Source of the DNA: Glandiceps talaboti
Taxonomy: Eukaryota; Hemichordata; Enteropneusta; Spengelidae
Length of the DNA stretch: 64,000 bases
Direction: 5' to 3'
Assembly: GCF_964340395.1 (NCBI RefSeq)
Contig: NC_135567.1
Coordinates: forward strand, 1,418,109-1,482,108
The position numbers and the translations under genes are program-made. Under the pieces are notes generated by a model. That model did not search any database. It was not told the DNA's origin and saw only the letters and a list, made by a program, of their open reading frames with translations. Positions 47,186 through 58,806 of the stretch are shown here, piece after piece (within the stretch, counting starts at the first letter, position 1; every line of letters starts with the position of its first letter).

Positions 47186-48720
47186 GATATATTGGTTTAT
47201 GTATACAGTATTATGGGATATTGGACGTGGTCACGTGATATATTGGTTTATGTATACAGTATTATGAGATATTGACGTGGTCACGTGATATATTGGTTTA
47301 TGTATACAGTATTATGAGATATTGGACGTGGTCACGTGATATATTGGTTTATGTATACAGTATTATGAGATATTGGACGTGGTCACGTGATATATTGGTT
47401 TATGTATACAGTATTATGAGATATTGGACGTGGTCACGTGATATATTGGTTTATGTATACAGTATTATGAGATATTGGACGTGGTCACGTGATATATTGG
47501 TTTATGTATACAGTATTATGAGATATTGGACGTGGTCACGTGATATATTGGTTTATGTATACAGTATTATGAGATATTGGACGTGGTCACGTGATATATT
47601 GGTTTATGTATACAGTATTATGAGATATTGGACGTGGTCACGTGATATATTGGTTTATGTATACAGTATTATGAGATATTGGACGTGGTCACGTGATATA
47701 TTGGTTTATGTATACAGTATTATGAGATATTGACGTGGTCACGTGATATATTGGTTTATGTATACAGTATTATGAGATATTGGACGTGGTCACGTGATAT
47801 ATTGGTTTATGTATACAGTATTATGAGATATTGGATGTGGTCACGTGATATATTGGTTTATGTATACAGTATTATGGGATATTGGACGTGGTCACGTGAT
47901 ATATTGGTTTATGTATACAGTATTATGAGATATTGGATGTGGTCACGTGATATATTGGTTTATGTATACAGTATTATGGGATATTGGACGTGGTCACGTG
48001 ATATATTGGTTTATGTATACAGTATTATGAGATATTGGACGTGGTCACGTGATATATTGGTTTATGTATACAGTATTATGAGATATTGGACGTGGTCACG
48101 TGATATATTGGTTTATGTATACAGTATTATGGGATATTGGACGTGGTCACGTGATATATTGGTTTATGTATACAGTATTATGAGATATTGGATGTGGTCA
48201 CGTGATATATTGGTTTATGTATACAGTATTATGAGATATTGGACGTGGTCACGTGATATATTGGTTTATGTACAGTATTATGAGATATTGGACGTGGTCA
48301 CGTGATATATTGGTTTATGTATACAGTATTATGAGATATTGGACGTGGTCACGTGATATATTGGTTTATGTATACAGTATTATGAGATATTGGACGTGGT
48401 CACGTGATATATTGGTTTATGTATACAGTATTATGAGATATTGGACGTGGTCACGTGATATATTGGTTTATGTATACAGTATTATGAGATATTGGACGTG
48501 GTCACGTGATATATTGGTTTATGTATACAGTATTATGAGATATTGGATGTGGTCACGTGATATATTGGTTTATGTATACAGTATTATGAGATATTGGATG
48601 TGGTCACGTGATATATTGGTTTATGTATACAGTATTATGAGATATTGGACGTGGTCACGTGATATATTGGTTTATGTATACAGTATTATGAGATATTGGA
48701 CGTGGTCACGTGATATATAC
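47186..48720. repeat. 51-bp tandem repeat with one CACGTG E-box per unit, about 30 copies
   Basis: Unit contains GGTCACGTGATATATTGGTT, TATGTATACAGTATTATGAG and ATATTGGACGT. The E-box core CACGTG in the setting GGTCACGTGA is kept in all the copies I read. Variation is confined to GGACG or GGATG and GAGAT or GGGAT, plus two 1-bp and one 2-bp deletions. 51 is a multiple of three, hence a long open frame of 17-residue repeats that is not a gene. The array ends about 600 bp before the promoter-like region at 49130-49313. Confidence 0.95.
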
Positions 48721-48904
48721 GTGGTTTGTGTATATAGTACCAAGTCCATGTGTAATGTTTTCATTAGAAGCCTGTTTTTACTGCACTGTGACAGAATAGC
48801 AACAGGTATCAGTGGTCAATGTGATTTGGCAAAGGATACCACTGTGTTTATTGTGGCTCTGTCATTGTGTTAGTCTACCGTTTAAATATGTTATCTTGTG
48901 TCAA

Positions 48905-49090
48905 CAACATAATGTCCCGTGAGTGAAACACCAAGCCTACATCATTTTAGCTGTAATGTCCCGTGAGTGAAACACCAAGTCTACATCATTTTAGCTATAA
49001 TGTCCCATGAGTGAAACATCAAGCCTACATCATTTTAGCTGTAATGTCCCGTGAGTGAAACACCAAGCCTACATCATTTTAGCTGTAACA
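48905..49090. repeat. Tandem repeat of about 56 bp, 3-4 copies
   Basis: Unit contains AATGTCCCGTGAGTGAAACA, CCAAGCCTACATCATTTTAG and CTGT. A few point differences between copies. Confidence 0.9.
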
Positions 49091-49124
49091 GCACATAAAC
49101 ATCGACACGTACACGTTAACAGCT

Positions 49125-49313
49125 CGCGGCCGCGTGGGCGTGTCTAATTTGTGATATGAGAAGGTGCTCAAATCCAAAGCTATTGTCCCTATAAAGTCAA
49201 ATCGTCTCGTCCAATAAACAACACGCTAATTGTATTGAGCATGCGTAATTTGTAACATCCGGGCACTCGGACGTACGCGGGAAATGGACTCCTGATGTGA
49301 GACTGAGTTTACG
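49125..49313 (+). promoter_or_regulatory. Candidate promoter and untranslated first exon (possibly CTDSPL2-like)
   Basis: Locally CpG-rich: GCTCGCGGCCGCGTGGGCG (49122-49140), CCAAT at about 49211, GAGCATGCGTAA (NRF1-like), ATCCGGG (ETS-like) and CGCGGGAAAT (E2F-like) between 49238 and 49285. A consensus splice donor, ACG|GTGAGT, follows at 49314. No ATG-initiated frame reaches the donor convincingly, so it would be an untranslated exon. The next coding exon downstream on this strand is the CTDSPL2-like exon at 58807, 9.5 kb away. The link is inference. Confidence 0.4.
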
Positions 49314-50221
49314 GTGAGTTTTCAATCTAATATTTTGGAGATTTCCTTTGATTTAAAAGTAAGACTTTGACTTGTAGACGACGTCTCACAAAGTTACCAC
49401 ATATTTTATGGTATGCACACTCAACATATCGTATGCGTTCACTGCTTGTTTCGTACGATTTCATCTCAATCATCCGATCGTGTAGCGTCATGTAGGTGAT
49501 GTTATGTCAGTGAAATAGTATAGTGGGCAGTGCGTACACTATTTTGACATCTCTGTTTCCACACGAATCCTACAATATATGCTGTGTATGATATTTGGAT
49601 ATCCCTTATAGATCCCTACATACTTACGAATGTAGACAATATTAAATCTGTGGTAATGTCGTCCAGATAGGTTCCGGAAATGGTGTATTTAAATAGACAG
49701 GAGACAGTAGTTGGTGTTGTAAACACGGTAATGTGTACCAGTACAGTAGTAAAACGACGTGGATGCGTAAATGTCTAGTCGCTACAATTCTATCAATTAT
49801 CATTTGATCTGCGGTTTGGCGATAATACACGCCCACGGACTGTGTCCACATGTGGAATTACTCGCTGTCTTAAATTTTGTAAGAAAATGTCTTGGAAATC
49901 AAGCCACATATTAGATGTCAGACGAATATCAACACACTTTGAGTGAGTGGTTGGATCGTTCTGTATTCAGTGGTCGCCCCCCTGCATACAGTGATACACA
50001 CTGTACATGTACTGTACATTTACACAAGGGCCTCTTGGAACAAACAAACCATTTATCATCTCTAGCTGTCAGTTTACATAACCTGGAACATGGAAATAAA
50101 ACGATTGATAATTGGGTAGCATGTCATCATGTCATCATGTGTTCTATAGTTGATTGGAGTGACATGTAGGTATATTGACTGGCAGTCAGTGTATGTTGTC
50201 AACAATACAGAATGGTACTGG
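49314..50221. other. Unique noncoding DNA
   Basis: No array or recognised exon. An open frame at 49915-50169 (plus, MSDEYQHTLSEWLDR...) has a start codon but no splice sites or family resemblance and is not annotated as a gene. Confidence 0.45.
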
Positions 50222-50472
50222 TATGACCTAATTATTTCACACACAGTTCACAATGGTCAGAATATGTCAAACAGATCTTAACTAGTTCACAATGGTCAGA
50301 ATACATCAAACAGATCTTAACTAGTTCACAATGGTCAGAATGTCAAACAGATCTTAACTAGTTCACAATGGTCAGAATATGTCAAACAGATCTTAACTAG
50401 TTCACAATGGTCAGAATACATCAAACAGATCTTAACTAGTTCACAATGGTTGATACATCAAACAGATCTTAA
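50222..50472. repeat. Tandem repeat of about 40 bp, 6 copies
   Basis: Unit contains TTCACAATGGTCAGAATAC, ATCAAACAGATCTTAACTAG with deletions in two copies (TCAGAATGTC; TGGTTGATAC). Confidence 0.92.
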
Positions 50473-51332
50473 CAAGCCCTGGAGGTTTATTACACTGAAA
50501 AGTCAATTTTGAGACTATTCAGACCCTTTCAGACAATCATTTCTAAGCTTTACAAGACAGCACCAACATAGGGTTGAAATATTTTTGAAATATAGTTTGA
50601 TGGCATCTTGACAGTAAGAGTTAGGGAGGAGAGCTTGAGACTGGGATGTGTACACCTCATGTGGGGGGGGGGGGTCCTAGGGGGTTTTCCTCTAGAAGCC
50701 CTGGAGGGTTTTTACTCTCAACTCTTTCACCACTATTCTCCCATGCTATGGGAGCCATTAATTACCTCCACCATGTTTAAATTTGACTTTGTTGGCGAAA
50801 AACGCACACAAAAATTACGATCGCACAGGATTTTTTTTGGCCATACTTCAGTTACCGTTCACTGTCACGCATTCAAAATGGCAGTATAGATAAACAAGAC
50901 TAATACACATGTGTAGAACTACAAATGTAGTTATGGCACCAAATTTTGCAGCAATAGCTGCCGTTAAACAGTTTTACGGCGATGAAGGTGAACGAAGTTT
51001 GGCGTCCCGGTATACTGGGTTCTCGTGGTGAAAGGGTTAAAGCCAATATTTAGGCTATTCAGACCCTTTCAAGCAATAACTTAATCCATGCTTTACAAGA
51101 CAGCAAGTATCAGAAACTATTCTTTATAACTTACACTAAGGGTTGAAATATGTTCTTAAAAAGTTTAAATGGCATCATTATATACATGTAGGTCAGCACA
51201 TCTACTGGTAGTATCATTGGTAGGGGAGATTTGGAGTTTAAGGCAATTTTAGACTATCTTGGCAAACATGTCACATCTTTAAAAGACAATATCATCTCAA
51301 ATTAGAATAGGATGAAAATATTTAAGAAAAGT
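50473..51332. repeat. G/C-tract dispersed repeat family, split by two insertions
   Basis: Same family as 4960-5603 and the foldback cargo (TTTATTACACTGAAAAGTCA, CATCTTGACAGTAAGAG, TTAGGCTATTCAGACC). Two transposons interrupt it: the MITE at 50718-51038 and the Kolobok-like element at 51337-56016. Sequence resumes at 56021. Confidence 0.75.
50718..51038. mobile_element. MITE with CTTTCACCAC termini
   Basis: Left end CTCTTTCACCACTATT and right end ATTCTCGTGGTGAAAGGG-like (TCTCGTGGTGAAAGGGTT) form short inverted repeats around CTTTCACCAC. Host sequence reads through when it is removed (TTTTTACTCT joined to AAAGCCAATATTT). Inside are AAAATGGCAGTATAGATAAA and CCAAATTTTGCAGCAATA. A diverged partial copy is at 57010-57210. 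Confidence 0.7.
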
Positions 51333-51614
51333 TTAAAGGGCCACTGCAATTCTATTTCTTTCTTTACACTAATATGTTCATACTGCCCCCTAATGAAAGG
51401 AATGTATGATTAAATGTTGATTTACTGCATGCGTCATATAGAAATGGAAGGGGGAAAATCTGTACCTCCCAGCCTGCCTCCTTCGACTTTTTTCGTGTTT
51501 CTGGAATATGCCGAGCACTCATGTGTTAGCAAAGCCAAAGGTGTTGTTTACATTTGTAATATTACGTCATCCTTGAGGCCAACCTGGTCTTGGTGTTGTT
51601 ACCGTTAGTCGACA

Positions 51615-51704
51615 ATGGTTCGACGTTATGTTTTTGGAGGCTGCAGTAACACGAAGAGTGATTCGATCACCTTACATTTGGCACAGATAATGGATATAAA
51701 CTGA
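51615..51704 (+). pseudogene. THAP zinc-finger exon of the Kolobok-like element
   Basis: ATG in good context (GACAATGG), reading MVRRYVFGGCSNTKSD and SITLHLAQIMDIN, then TGA. THAP domains begin M-x-x-x-C-x(2-4)-C-x-N and have an LH soon after. Here the second cysteine, the Asn and the LH are present, but the first zinc ligand is Tyr (TAT for TGT). The frame stops before the rest of the domain and no splice donor is seen. The domain binds transposon ends in related elements. This exon is a relic. Confidence 0.65.
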
Positions 51705-52026
51705 AATTTTAGTCTTCAAAATTTTGTGTTGTTTCGAGCATTATGAACCTATTTTGTCAGCCACGGTAAATTCAACACAGACGTACGTATGTACCCATAA
51801 TCATTAACTTGAGAACTTGCAAGGTCAGATTAAAATATATAATAATTGTTTCAAGCATTGCAACGCACCTTGTATTGTCGGCAGGACAAAGTTCGACACA
51901 GACACAACACAGCTACAATCATTACCATCGACCGTAATTTGACAACTTGCAAATTTCCTGCTATAACATTTATTCAATATAAATATGCATTGTATGGGCT
52001 GTTTAATACATAATAAAAAAATTTAC

Positions 52027-52115
52027 CTTGGAAATTTAGTGAAAACATGATTTACAGGGTTGTAAGCCACGGAAACTTCCGTGTAGTCCTCACACGATGC
52101 TGACAAGGCCGCCAT
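52027..52115 (-). CDS. Candidate first exon MAALSASCEDYTEV... (unidentified, in transposon)
   Basis: Minus strand: CACGATGGCGGCC start context, 29 codons (MAALSASCEDYTEVSVAYN, PVNHVFTKFP) plus two bases, then a donor AG|GTAAAT. It lies inside the Kolobok-like element, just left of the nested Helentron-like copy. No family is recognised and no second exon is found. It could be a transposon gene or a host exon captured by the element. Confidence 0.35.
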
Positions 52116-52172
52116 CGTGAAAGCACATGTCAGAACAAGATTCTACAGCAAGCCATTATTACCCAGTCTTTA

Positions 52173-52911
52173 TTAGTCCCCGCGGACGAAGTCCGGAACA
52201 GGGACTTATGGATTGGGTTCCGTCTGTCCGTGTGTCCGTCCGTCCGCAGCCGTTTCTTGGAGATGCCTGGACAGATTTTTTTCAAACTTGGTACAGGGGC
52301 AACATGCTATGGCATACATATGCACGTCAATTTGTTTTATGATACGATCCAATATGGCCGCCTAGCAACCATTTTGTTTGCGAATTTTCCCTGTCTAAAG
52401 CCATAACTCAGACATGCTTTAACAGATCTCATTCAAAGTTGGTATTAGGACAGTGTTCTATGACATACATGTGCATATTCATTGTTGTCATGATACGATC
52501 CAATATGGCCGCCTAGCAGCCATTTTGTTTGTGAATTTTCATGTCCAAAGCCATAACTCAGACATGCTTGAACAGATCTCATTCAAAGTTGGAATTAGGA
52601 CAGTGTTCTATGACATACATGTGCATATCCATTTTCGTCGTGATACGATCCAATATGGCTGCCTGGCAGCCATTTTGTTTGTGAATTTTCCATGTCCAAA
52701 GCCATAACTCAGACTCCACTTTCATCGTGATATGATCCCCCATACCCAACCAATCCTTTATTGTTGGAGGCATATTCCATATCCAACAAGCACACTCAAC
52801 ATATCTAAGTCTGTTTGTTTTAGGTTCACAAATGTTGTTGCGTGATCAGAGTAGTGATAATTCCTTAAAACCCAATTATAGCGGGGACTATGTCATTCTC
52901 AATGACTTGTT
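52173..52911 (+). mobile_element. Helentron-like non-autonomous element, copy 2 (nested)
   Basis: Same termini as 23862-25222 in the opposite orientation: TTAGTCCCCGCGGACGAAG at the left, GCGGGGACTA and the hairpin GTCATTCTCAATGAC then TTGTT at the right. It has only about three internal tandem units against about six in copy 1. One change (CAGGGACT for CGGGGACT) weakens the 5' outer stem. It is inserted in the Kolobok-like element. Confidence 0.7.
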
Positions 52912-53287
52912 CTGCTAGCTATGAGTATGATGTACATGAATGATGAATCGGCAAATGTTCAGATACATACACGACAAATAGAGCACAGGCAACCAGCGAG
53001 TTTTTATCGGGTTCAGAGTAGACTTTACCGCTTACCCAAATCTCTGGGCTAATTATTTACACTTTTTTCTGAAAAACATTCAGTCATGTATTGCGAGAGC
53101 CTAGACTTCGCTACATTGTAAGTATGGAAAAGACAAAAACAATGTGGGAATAGAAATGGGAAAAGAAATAGTATCAACACATAACAAACCCCCAAAAAAA
53201 TCAATCAAGGAACTTGTCCCAGTCTAAATTCAGAGGTACAAAGTCCACTACGTAAAATTCAAAACGCTTACCACAACTAATCTACTC

Positions 53288-54400
53288 CAGTGTTCTCCAC
53301 GAGGGGTTTTTGAGGGGCGCACCGCCCCTCTGTTTTCATGGACCGCCCCTCTGTTTACAGAACCGCCCCTCTGTTTGCGTTCAGCGCCCCTTTGTTTTGG
53401 TGTGAACGTCTTCAAGAGATTCTATTCAATGCCGTTAATGAAGGAAGTAAACAGCGACACTGCGTCTATCATCATTTATGAACTTATTTATCGCCTTGAT
53501 TATAACAATGGTAGCCGAAACAAAAACAGTAAATGTAGTACCGTCGTAAAGTAGAAGACGGTACGTTGGTAGTTTCTATGGCCGGGTATATCAAGCCGGT
53601 AATTTCCAAGCCTTCCCGTATACGTAATACAGTACGCATACGATGTACGATGTCACGGCAATTTTCGTATTGTATCGATAAATACGAACAAAATCCTAAA
53701 ATTTATACATGTTCTTTAGAAATAACTACTCCGGTACGGTTCCATGGTAAAATTTATGTCCTAAATGATCACGTTTGGATGTGAATCGCGATCGTAGTAC
53801 CACGAGGTAGCTCCGAAGTGGCAGCCATGTTTGTTACTGTACATTTGCACTGAACGTATTCGGTTATTCTTAGCCCAAATTCGTCACATTAAAAATGTAC
53901 GTATTTCCGGCAAATTTGGATGAAAAATCATTCATTTTCCATTCATGAAAATTAAAAGGATATCAAATTTTAGAGAAATAAAGGAAAATGAATTGTTTTC
54001 AATTAATTTTTATGAATGACATGCACATTTACAAGGTGAAACCAACAACTCAAAACTAAGTGATAGCTAGCCTAGAGGTGCATACATGTACATCAACAAT
54101 GCCATGTGTTGTCACTCCTGTGTGTAAAACATGTTTGCCAACATTACTATAACATCGTTTGTGTAACTGTCAACCTCCTTCCTGAAATTTTTACATTGTG
54201 AATTATGTGAAAGGTTTGGAAATTGGTGATTACAATACATTTCAGTACATTTTAGTTTGCTGAATGAATAAAATAGGAGTTTTTGATTTTGGAAACTTTT
54301 TTCACTTCCTAATATTATGATCTGGAAATATGCTAATGATATGCAAATAAATATGCAAATTAGGGCGCCCCTGTATTTTTCTAAATTGTGGAGAACCCTG
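53288..54400. mobile_element. hAT-like DNA element nested in the Kolobok-like element
   Basis: Left end CAGTGTTCTCCACGAGG, right end inverse of CAGGGTTCTCCACAATT. CAGxGTTCTCCAC ends are typical of hAT elements. Four direct CCGCCCCTCTGTTT repeats follow the left end. An 8-bp duplication cannot be confirmed (ATCTACTC left, TACTCTAC right). On the minus strand at 53849 there is ACATGGCTGCCACTTCGG, a start-codon-like context, but no transposase domain. A short frame at 53566-53784 is unassigned. Confidence 0.5.
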
Positions 54401-55573
54401 TACTCTACAGGGAATTTTATCGCATTCTTTGTGAAACGATATGTCTTCAGATTACATAATATTGCCATATCGTGTCACCGTTTTTGACAGTTTTGAATAA
54501 TAGTATTTGTGTTGCATTTTCATTGCTGGTCCAAGCACGTACAATTATGCCGTCGATCAAGCCTGGGTTTCTGATCATGTTTTAATCATGTTTTTTTTTT
54601 CGATTTGAAGACAGAAGTGACAGGTTTTGAGGCAGACAAAATAGATTAAATTATAACTTTAGATCTACACTGACAGCAGTAGTCTACCCATACCACATTT
54701 GACATGTGCTCTCATCTCATTGCTGAGCGTTTTCGTATCGTTGACGTGTGTATTTTAGCATAGACATAACGCGATGGACCAGTGTCGTCAGAAAGCAACC
54801 GCAACACATTCCTTACATCTCAAAACACGAGAAATTACACTATTAACCCAGACTTAATTCAGAAAAGTCCCAAACCTGAATGTCAATATCGCGTCCGAGG
54901 TGCTAGATGTGGACCCGGATTGTTGACCTTCGCCAAAGTGCATCAAGCATGTAAGAGTTGCATTCATACAATGTAATACACTACAGTGTAGGCCTATTAC
55001 AATTCCGGGAACATGATGTAGGCTACCACGTCATGTCAAAACACACTCCAATACATGCAGATCACAGTCACAGCACGTGAATTTACGAGTATTTAGGTAG
55101 AAAGTGACAGAACAGTGATGTGCAACATGATGAACCAGACATGATATTATACGAGCATTTGCGTTGGTGCATTGCCGCCCGCAATACTTTATAGATGACA
55201 CATCGAAATGTACGTGTATGTACAAGATACACATGGATAATATACTGCATGTAAACTCTATCATCCTAAATATTGCCTTTTAGTGTGACGAACTGTTTCC
55301 ATTTACAACAAAGTCGGCCTCCACAAAGTGAAGAAGCCAAAGCTGGCAAAGGTCAACATAACAAAGGACGTGTCGCATCGCCGTCGTTCAAACATTCTTT
55401 TTCGATGTGCCACTTTGCTTAGAAAGCACTGGAGTGAATTGAATACCGCGGAACACGACTACACAAGAACACATTGTAAAGACATACTAGTAGCAGACAG
55501 GACAGGACACTATAGAAGACAACTTTAATACCAATTCTTGTTTAAAAGTCTGTCTTGATCTTGTGTAGGTGAC
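54401..55573. other. Interior of the Kolobok-like element, no recognised domain
   Basis: Here transposase exons would be expected. Short open frames (plus: ...CQYRVRGARCGPGLLTFAKV near 54880-54940 and HRRRSNILFRCATLLRKHWS near 55376-55435) look somewhat protein-like, but I recognise no family and see no clear splice pattern. Confidence 0.35.
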
Positions 55574-55765
55574 CTGATCATCATCGCCGTAACCACCCGT
55601 CGAACTTTCACTTGTACCGACCGGTTCAAAGGAATAGGGTTCAATAACACAGTCGAAGATGAAAGCTAGGCTGTGATCCTCTTCACTTGAAAAATCTGAC
55701 GAACATTCGCCGTCCCGTTCGAAAGATACAGTTTCTAGAACTTGTTGTTATGATTGAGCCTCCAT
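55574..55765 (-). pseudogene. Acidic exon with IEPYSFEP motif (P2X7-tail-like transposon protein?)
   Basis: Minus strand from the ATG at 55765: MEAQS, an in-frame TAA, then VLETVSFERDGECSSDFSSE and FIFDCVIEPYSFEP, an acidic/Ser-rich stretch, ...GYGDDDQ, and a weak donor (CAG|GTCACC). I recall I-x-P-Y-x-F-E-P next to acidic Ser-rich sequence as typical of the start of proteins with a P2X7-type intracellular zinc domain, which are often transposon-associated in invertebrates. The cysteine-rich continuation was not found. The stop codon marks decay. It is convergent with the THAP exon. Confidence 0.4.
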
Positions 55766-56020
55766 AGAAATGCATGTTAGGAAGGTGAAGTTCAAGGTTA
55801 TGTGTTCCTACTATGACAACATAACAGGAATGCTTTCATATGCAAATATAAATACTCGCTCAGCAGAGGGTGTCATGAATGTGGAAGCAGCATAATTTCT
55901 AACGAGATTTTCACTATTGGTGGTCACTTTTTTTCTCCTCAATGCTATAGAAATGTGTTAAGTGGCTATTTTTTATTGATTTGATGAAAAGTGAAAAATA
56001 GAATTGCAGTGGCCCTTTAA

Positions 56021-56240
56021 TACCATTATGAAAGTAAAAAGGTTGTTGGTGCATCTGATAGTTGGTTGAATGCACGAGTGACCTCTGGAGGTGAGGGAGT
56101 CCTTGGGATTTCCCCCTGGCAGATCTGGAGTTATTTGCTTCTATTAAAGGTGATTCAAAATGCTCACATTCACTATCGCTAATTTGGTAGATGACATGTT
56201 TGTGAAACACATTCTGGTTTTAAAACTTTTAAAAAGCATC
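56021..56240. repeat. G/C-tract dispersed repeat family, continuation after the Kolobok-like element
   Basis: Resumes the sequence interrupted at 51332 (…AAGTTTAA joined to TACCATTATGAAAG), with GAATGCACGAGTGACCTCTG and TCCCCCTGGCAGATCTGGAG as in the copies at 21200 and 42215. Confidence 0.65.
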
Positions 56241-57540
56241 TGCAAACACCTTAAAATGACCTTTTTTCAGTCAGTTCCCTTCGGATTTACTTCGAGAGTT
56301 TTCGGGTATTTCCGGTCCCACCTAGACCACGGGGATTATGTGACGTCATAAGGGGTTCTGGTTAGCACGTAGCCTATGACGAGCGTAGTCAACAGGTGAA
56401 TAAAAATACATTGCTGGTCGTTGAAATAGACATCAGTAAACAAAAACTAAAGTGTACATGTCTTATTAACCAACATTTACCGATATTTACTCACACTTTC
56501 TGACTAATTATCAGTGTCTGTGGGTATAAATGCTAAAATATTATGTCCCCATATTATGGCAAAATAAATAAAAACGGCTAGACTTCGGCAATGTTGAAAT
56601 TTGAATTTTACATTGAAAAACGGACATAAAAAATCCGATCAGAGAATCGCCCGTATTGTGCATAAGTTTCCCTCCACTGACCTCTACACACAGAGCTAGT
56701 ACAAATACAAGTCATTACTGAGACATAACAAAAGATATAATACCAAAATAATCCATTTTATAGCCAAAGATTACAACCAAGGCGTTAGTATGGGCATTGG
56801 CACGGTGACAGGATTGCGTAAATTTGAACGACATTCAAAAATTCAACTCTAAACTACTGCCAGCAGCTCACACGGCCTTAGCGGGAATTTGATGCTTACA
56901 TACAAGTACAATGTGTTCCCATAGCTAAATACTTGTATTCAACGATGTATTTCGAGTCAAATTCTGTCAAAATATCCAAAGACAGTAACATAATTTATAT
57001 CGTAAACCATATTATGAGAGCTGTCAATTACATCCGCCATGTTTAATTTTGATATTGTGGGTGAAAAACGGTCGAAAAATTATGATCACTCGTCATTTGG
57101 ATCGTAGCTCTAGATACGCTCACTATCCTACATTCAAAATGGCTGTGTAGATAAACAAGGCTAATACGCATGTGTGGAACTAGTTATGGCAGCAAATTTT
57201 GCAGCAATATGTATCAACAGTTTCATGTACCCCATGGCCATTTCCTGATGTGGAGAGCTTGTCTGGGGAGTTTCGAAACTGTGCTATTGTCATCATCTAG
57301 CCATGTGATTGGTTACTTATTAGCACGACACATGAGATGTGGTTAGAAAGGGTTTGCACCGATATCACGGCCATTACAGTGAAGCATCTTCCCTCACGGG
57401 CAAAGCAATGATCAAATAAACCATGTCAGTGGACAGTCTATACTCAAAACTTCCCTTAGATAAATTCAAATTACCTCGTCACCAATTCATTTTCACTAAA
57501 ATTGAAACTTTTTCTTTTTGAGCTTTGTTAATAGATGGAA
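56241..57540. other. Noncoding DNA with a MITE fragment at 57010-57210
   Basis: The fragment shares CCGCCATGTTTAA-like, GAAAAACG, CATTCAAAATGGC and CAAATTTTGCAGCAATA with the MITE at 50718-51038. Elsewhere nothing is recognised; a TGACGTCA site is at 56340-56347. Confidence 0.5.
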
Positions 57541-57544
57541 CACA

Positions 57545-58205
57545 TTACATTTACCGTTCACTACATGAATTTACCGTTCACTACATGAATTTACCATTCA
57601 CTACGTGAATTTACCGTTCACTACATGAATTTACCATTCACTACGTGAATTTACCATTCACTACATGAATTTGTCGTTCACTACGTGAATTTACCGTTCA
57701 CTACATGAATTTACCGTTCACTATATGAATTTACCGTTCACTACATGAATTTACCGTTCACTACATGAATTTACCGTTCACTACATGAATTTACCGTTCA
57801 CTACATGAATTTACCATTCACTACATGAATTTACCGTTCACTACATGAATTTACCGTTCACTACATGAATTTACCGTTCACTACATGAATTTACCGTTCA
57901 CTACATGAATTTACCTTTCACTACATGAATTTACCGTTCACTACATGAATTTACCGTTCACTACACGAATTTACCGTTCACTACACGAATTTACCGTTCA
58001 CTACACGAATTTACCGTTCACTACACGAATTTACCGTTCACTACACGAATTTACCGTTCACTACATGAATTTACCGTTCACTACATGAATCTACCGTTCA
58101 CTACATGAATCTACCGTTCACTATATGAATCTACCGTTCACTACATGAATCTACCGTTCACTACATGAATCTACCGTTCACTACATGAATTTACCGTTCA
58201 CTACA
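57545..58205. repeat. 20-bp minisatellite, about 33 copies
   Basis: Unit TTACCGTTCACTACATGAAT with local variant blocks (ACACGAAT, ACGTGAAT, CTACCG). Ends with a partial unit at 58205. Confidence 0.97.
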
Positions 58206-58297
58206 GTTCAAGAATTTTGTGATACATGCTGAATTTCCATTACTCTCAAGTTCGTTTGGTGTCTTGAAATTTAAAAATCAAATCTGGAGAGAAACTT

Positions 58298-58508
<211 letters not shown>

Positions 58509-58806
58509 CGTACCTTTTAATACAAGCAACCCAAATACTTTGAACGGGCTAGAACGAAGCCGATCAATGTCGGAAAATTGGAAAAATTTGACCCAATCAA
58601 AGCACTGAGTACAGAGCACAATGCTTAACATTGCAACACAGTAACAACATTTACTTATACATGTACCAAATTTCGTTTGAATTGGGTCTTGTTTTGTAGA
58701 AAATGGTGATAAAGACACATAGCCAGTCAATAAATGATAAAGATGTTATAGAGTAAATGATAACATGAATTGTCATTTCAGGAGTAGTTTTACTAACAAT
58801 GATAAA

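Larger units (their letters stand above)
51337..56016 (+). mobile_element. Kolobok-like DNA transposon with a THAP exon, flanked by TTAA
   Basis: The 21-bp termini AGGGCCACTGCAATTCTATTT (51337) and its exact inverse (55996-56016) are flanked by TTAA at 51333-51336 and 56017-56020. TTAA duplications with 5'-AGGG ends and a THAP-domain protein are features of the Kolobok superfamily. piggyBac also uses TTAA, but its proteins lack THAP. Contents: THAP exon 51615-51704 (plus), candidate exon 52027-52115 (minus), nested Helentron-like copy 52173-52911, nested hAT-like element 53288-54400 and an acidic exon 55574-55765 (minus). I could not find the catalytic transposase domain, so this copy is probably dead or its central exons are not recognisable by eye. 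Confidence 0.72.

Noticed and set aside
47272-48873. Open frames of about 150-200 codons with 17-residue repeats (TWSRDILVYVYSIMRYW)
   Set aside because: Effect of the 51-bp period. The frames are broken wherever a unit has a 1- or 2-bp deletion, with no sign of selection on the frame.
49915-50169. 84-codon frame MSDEYQHTLSEWLDR… as a gene
   Set aside because: No splice sites, promoter or recognisable domain, and a length expected by chance in this composition.
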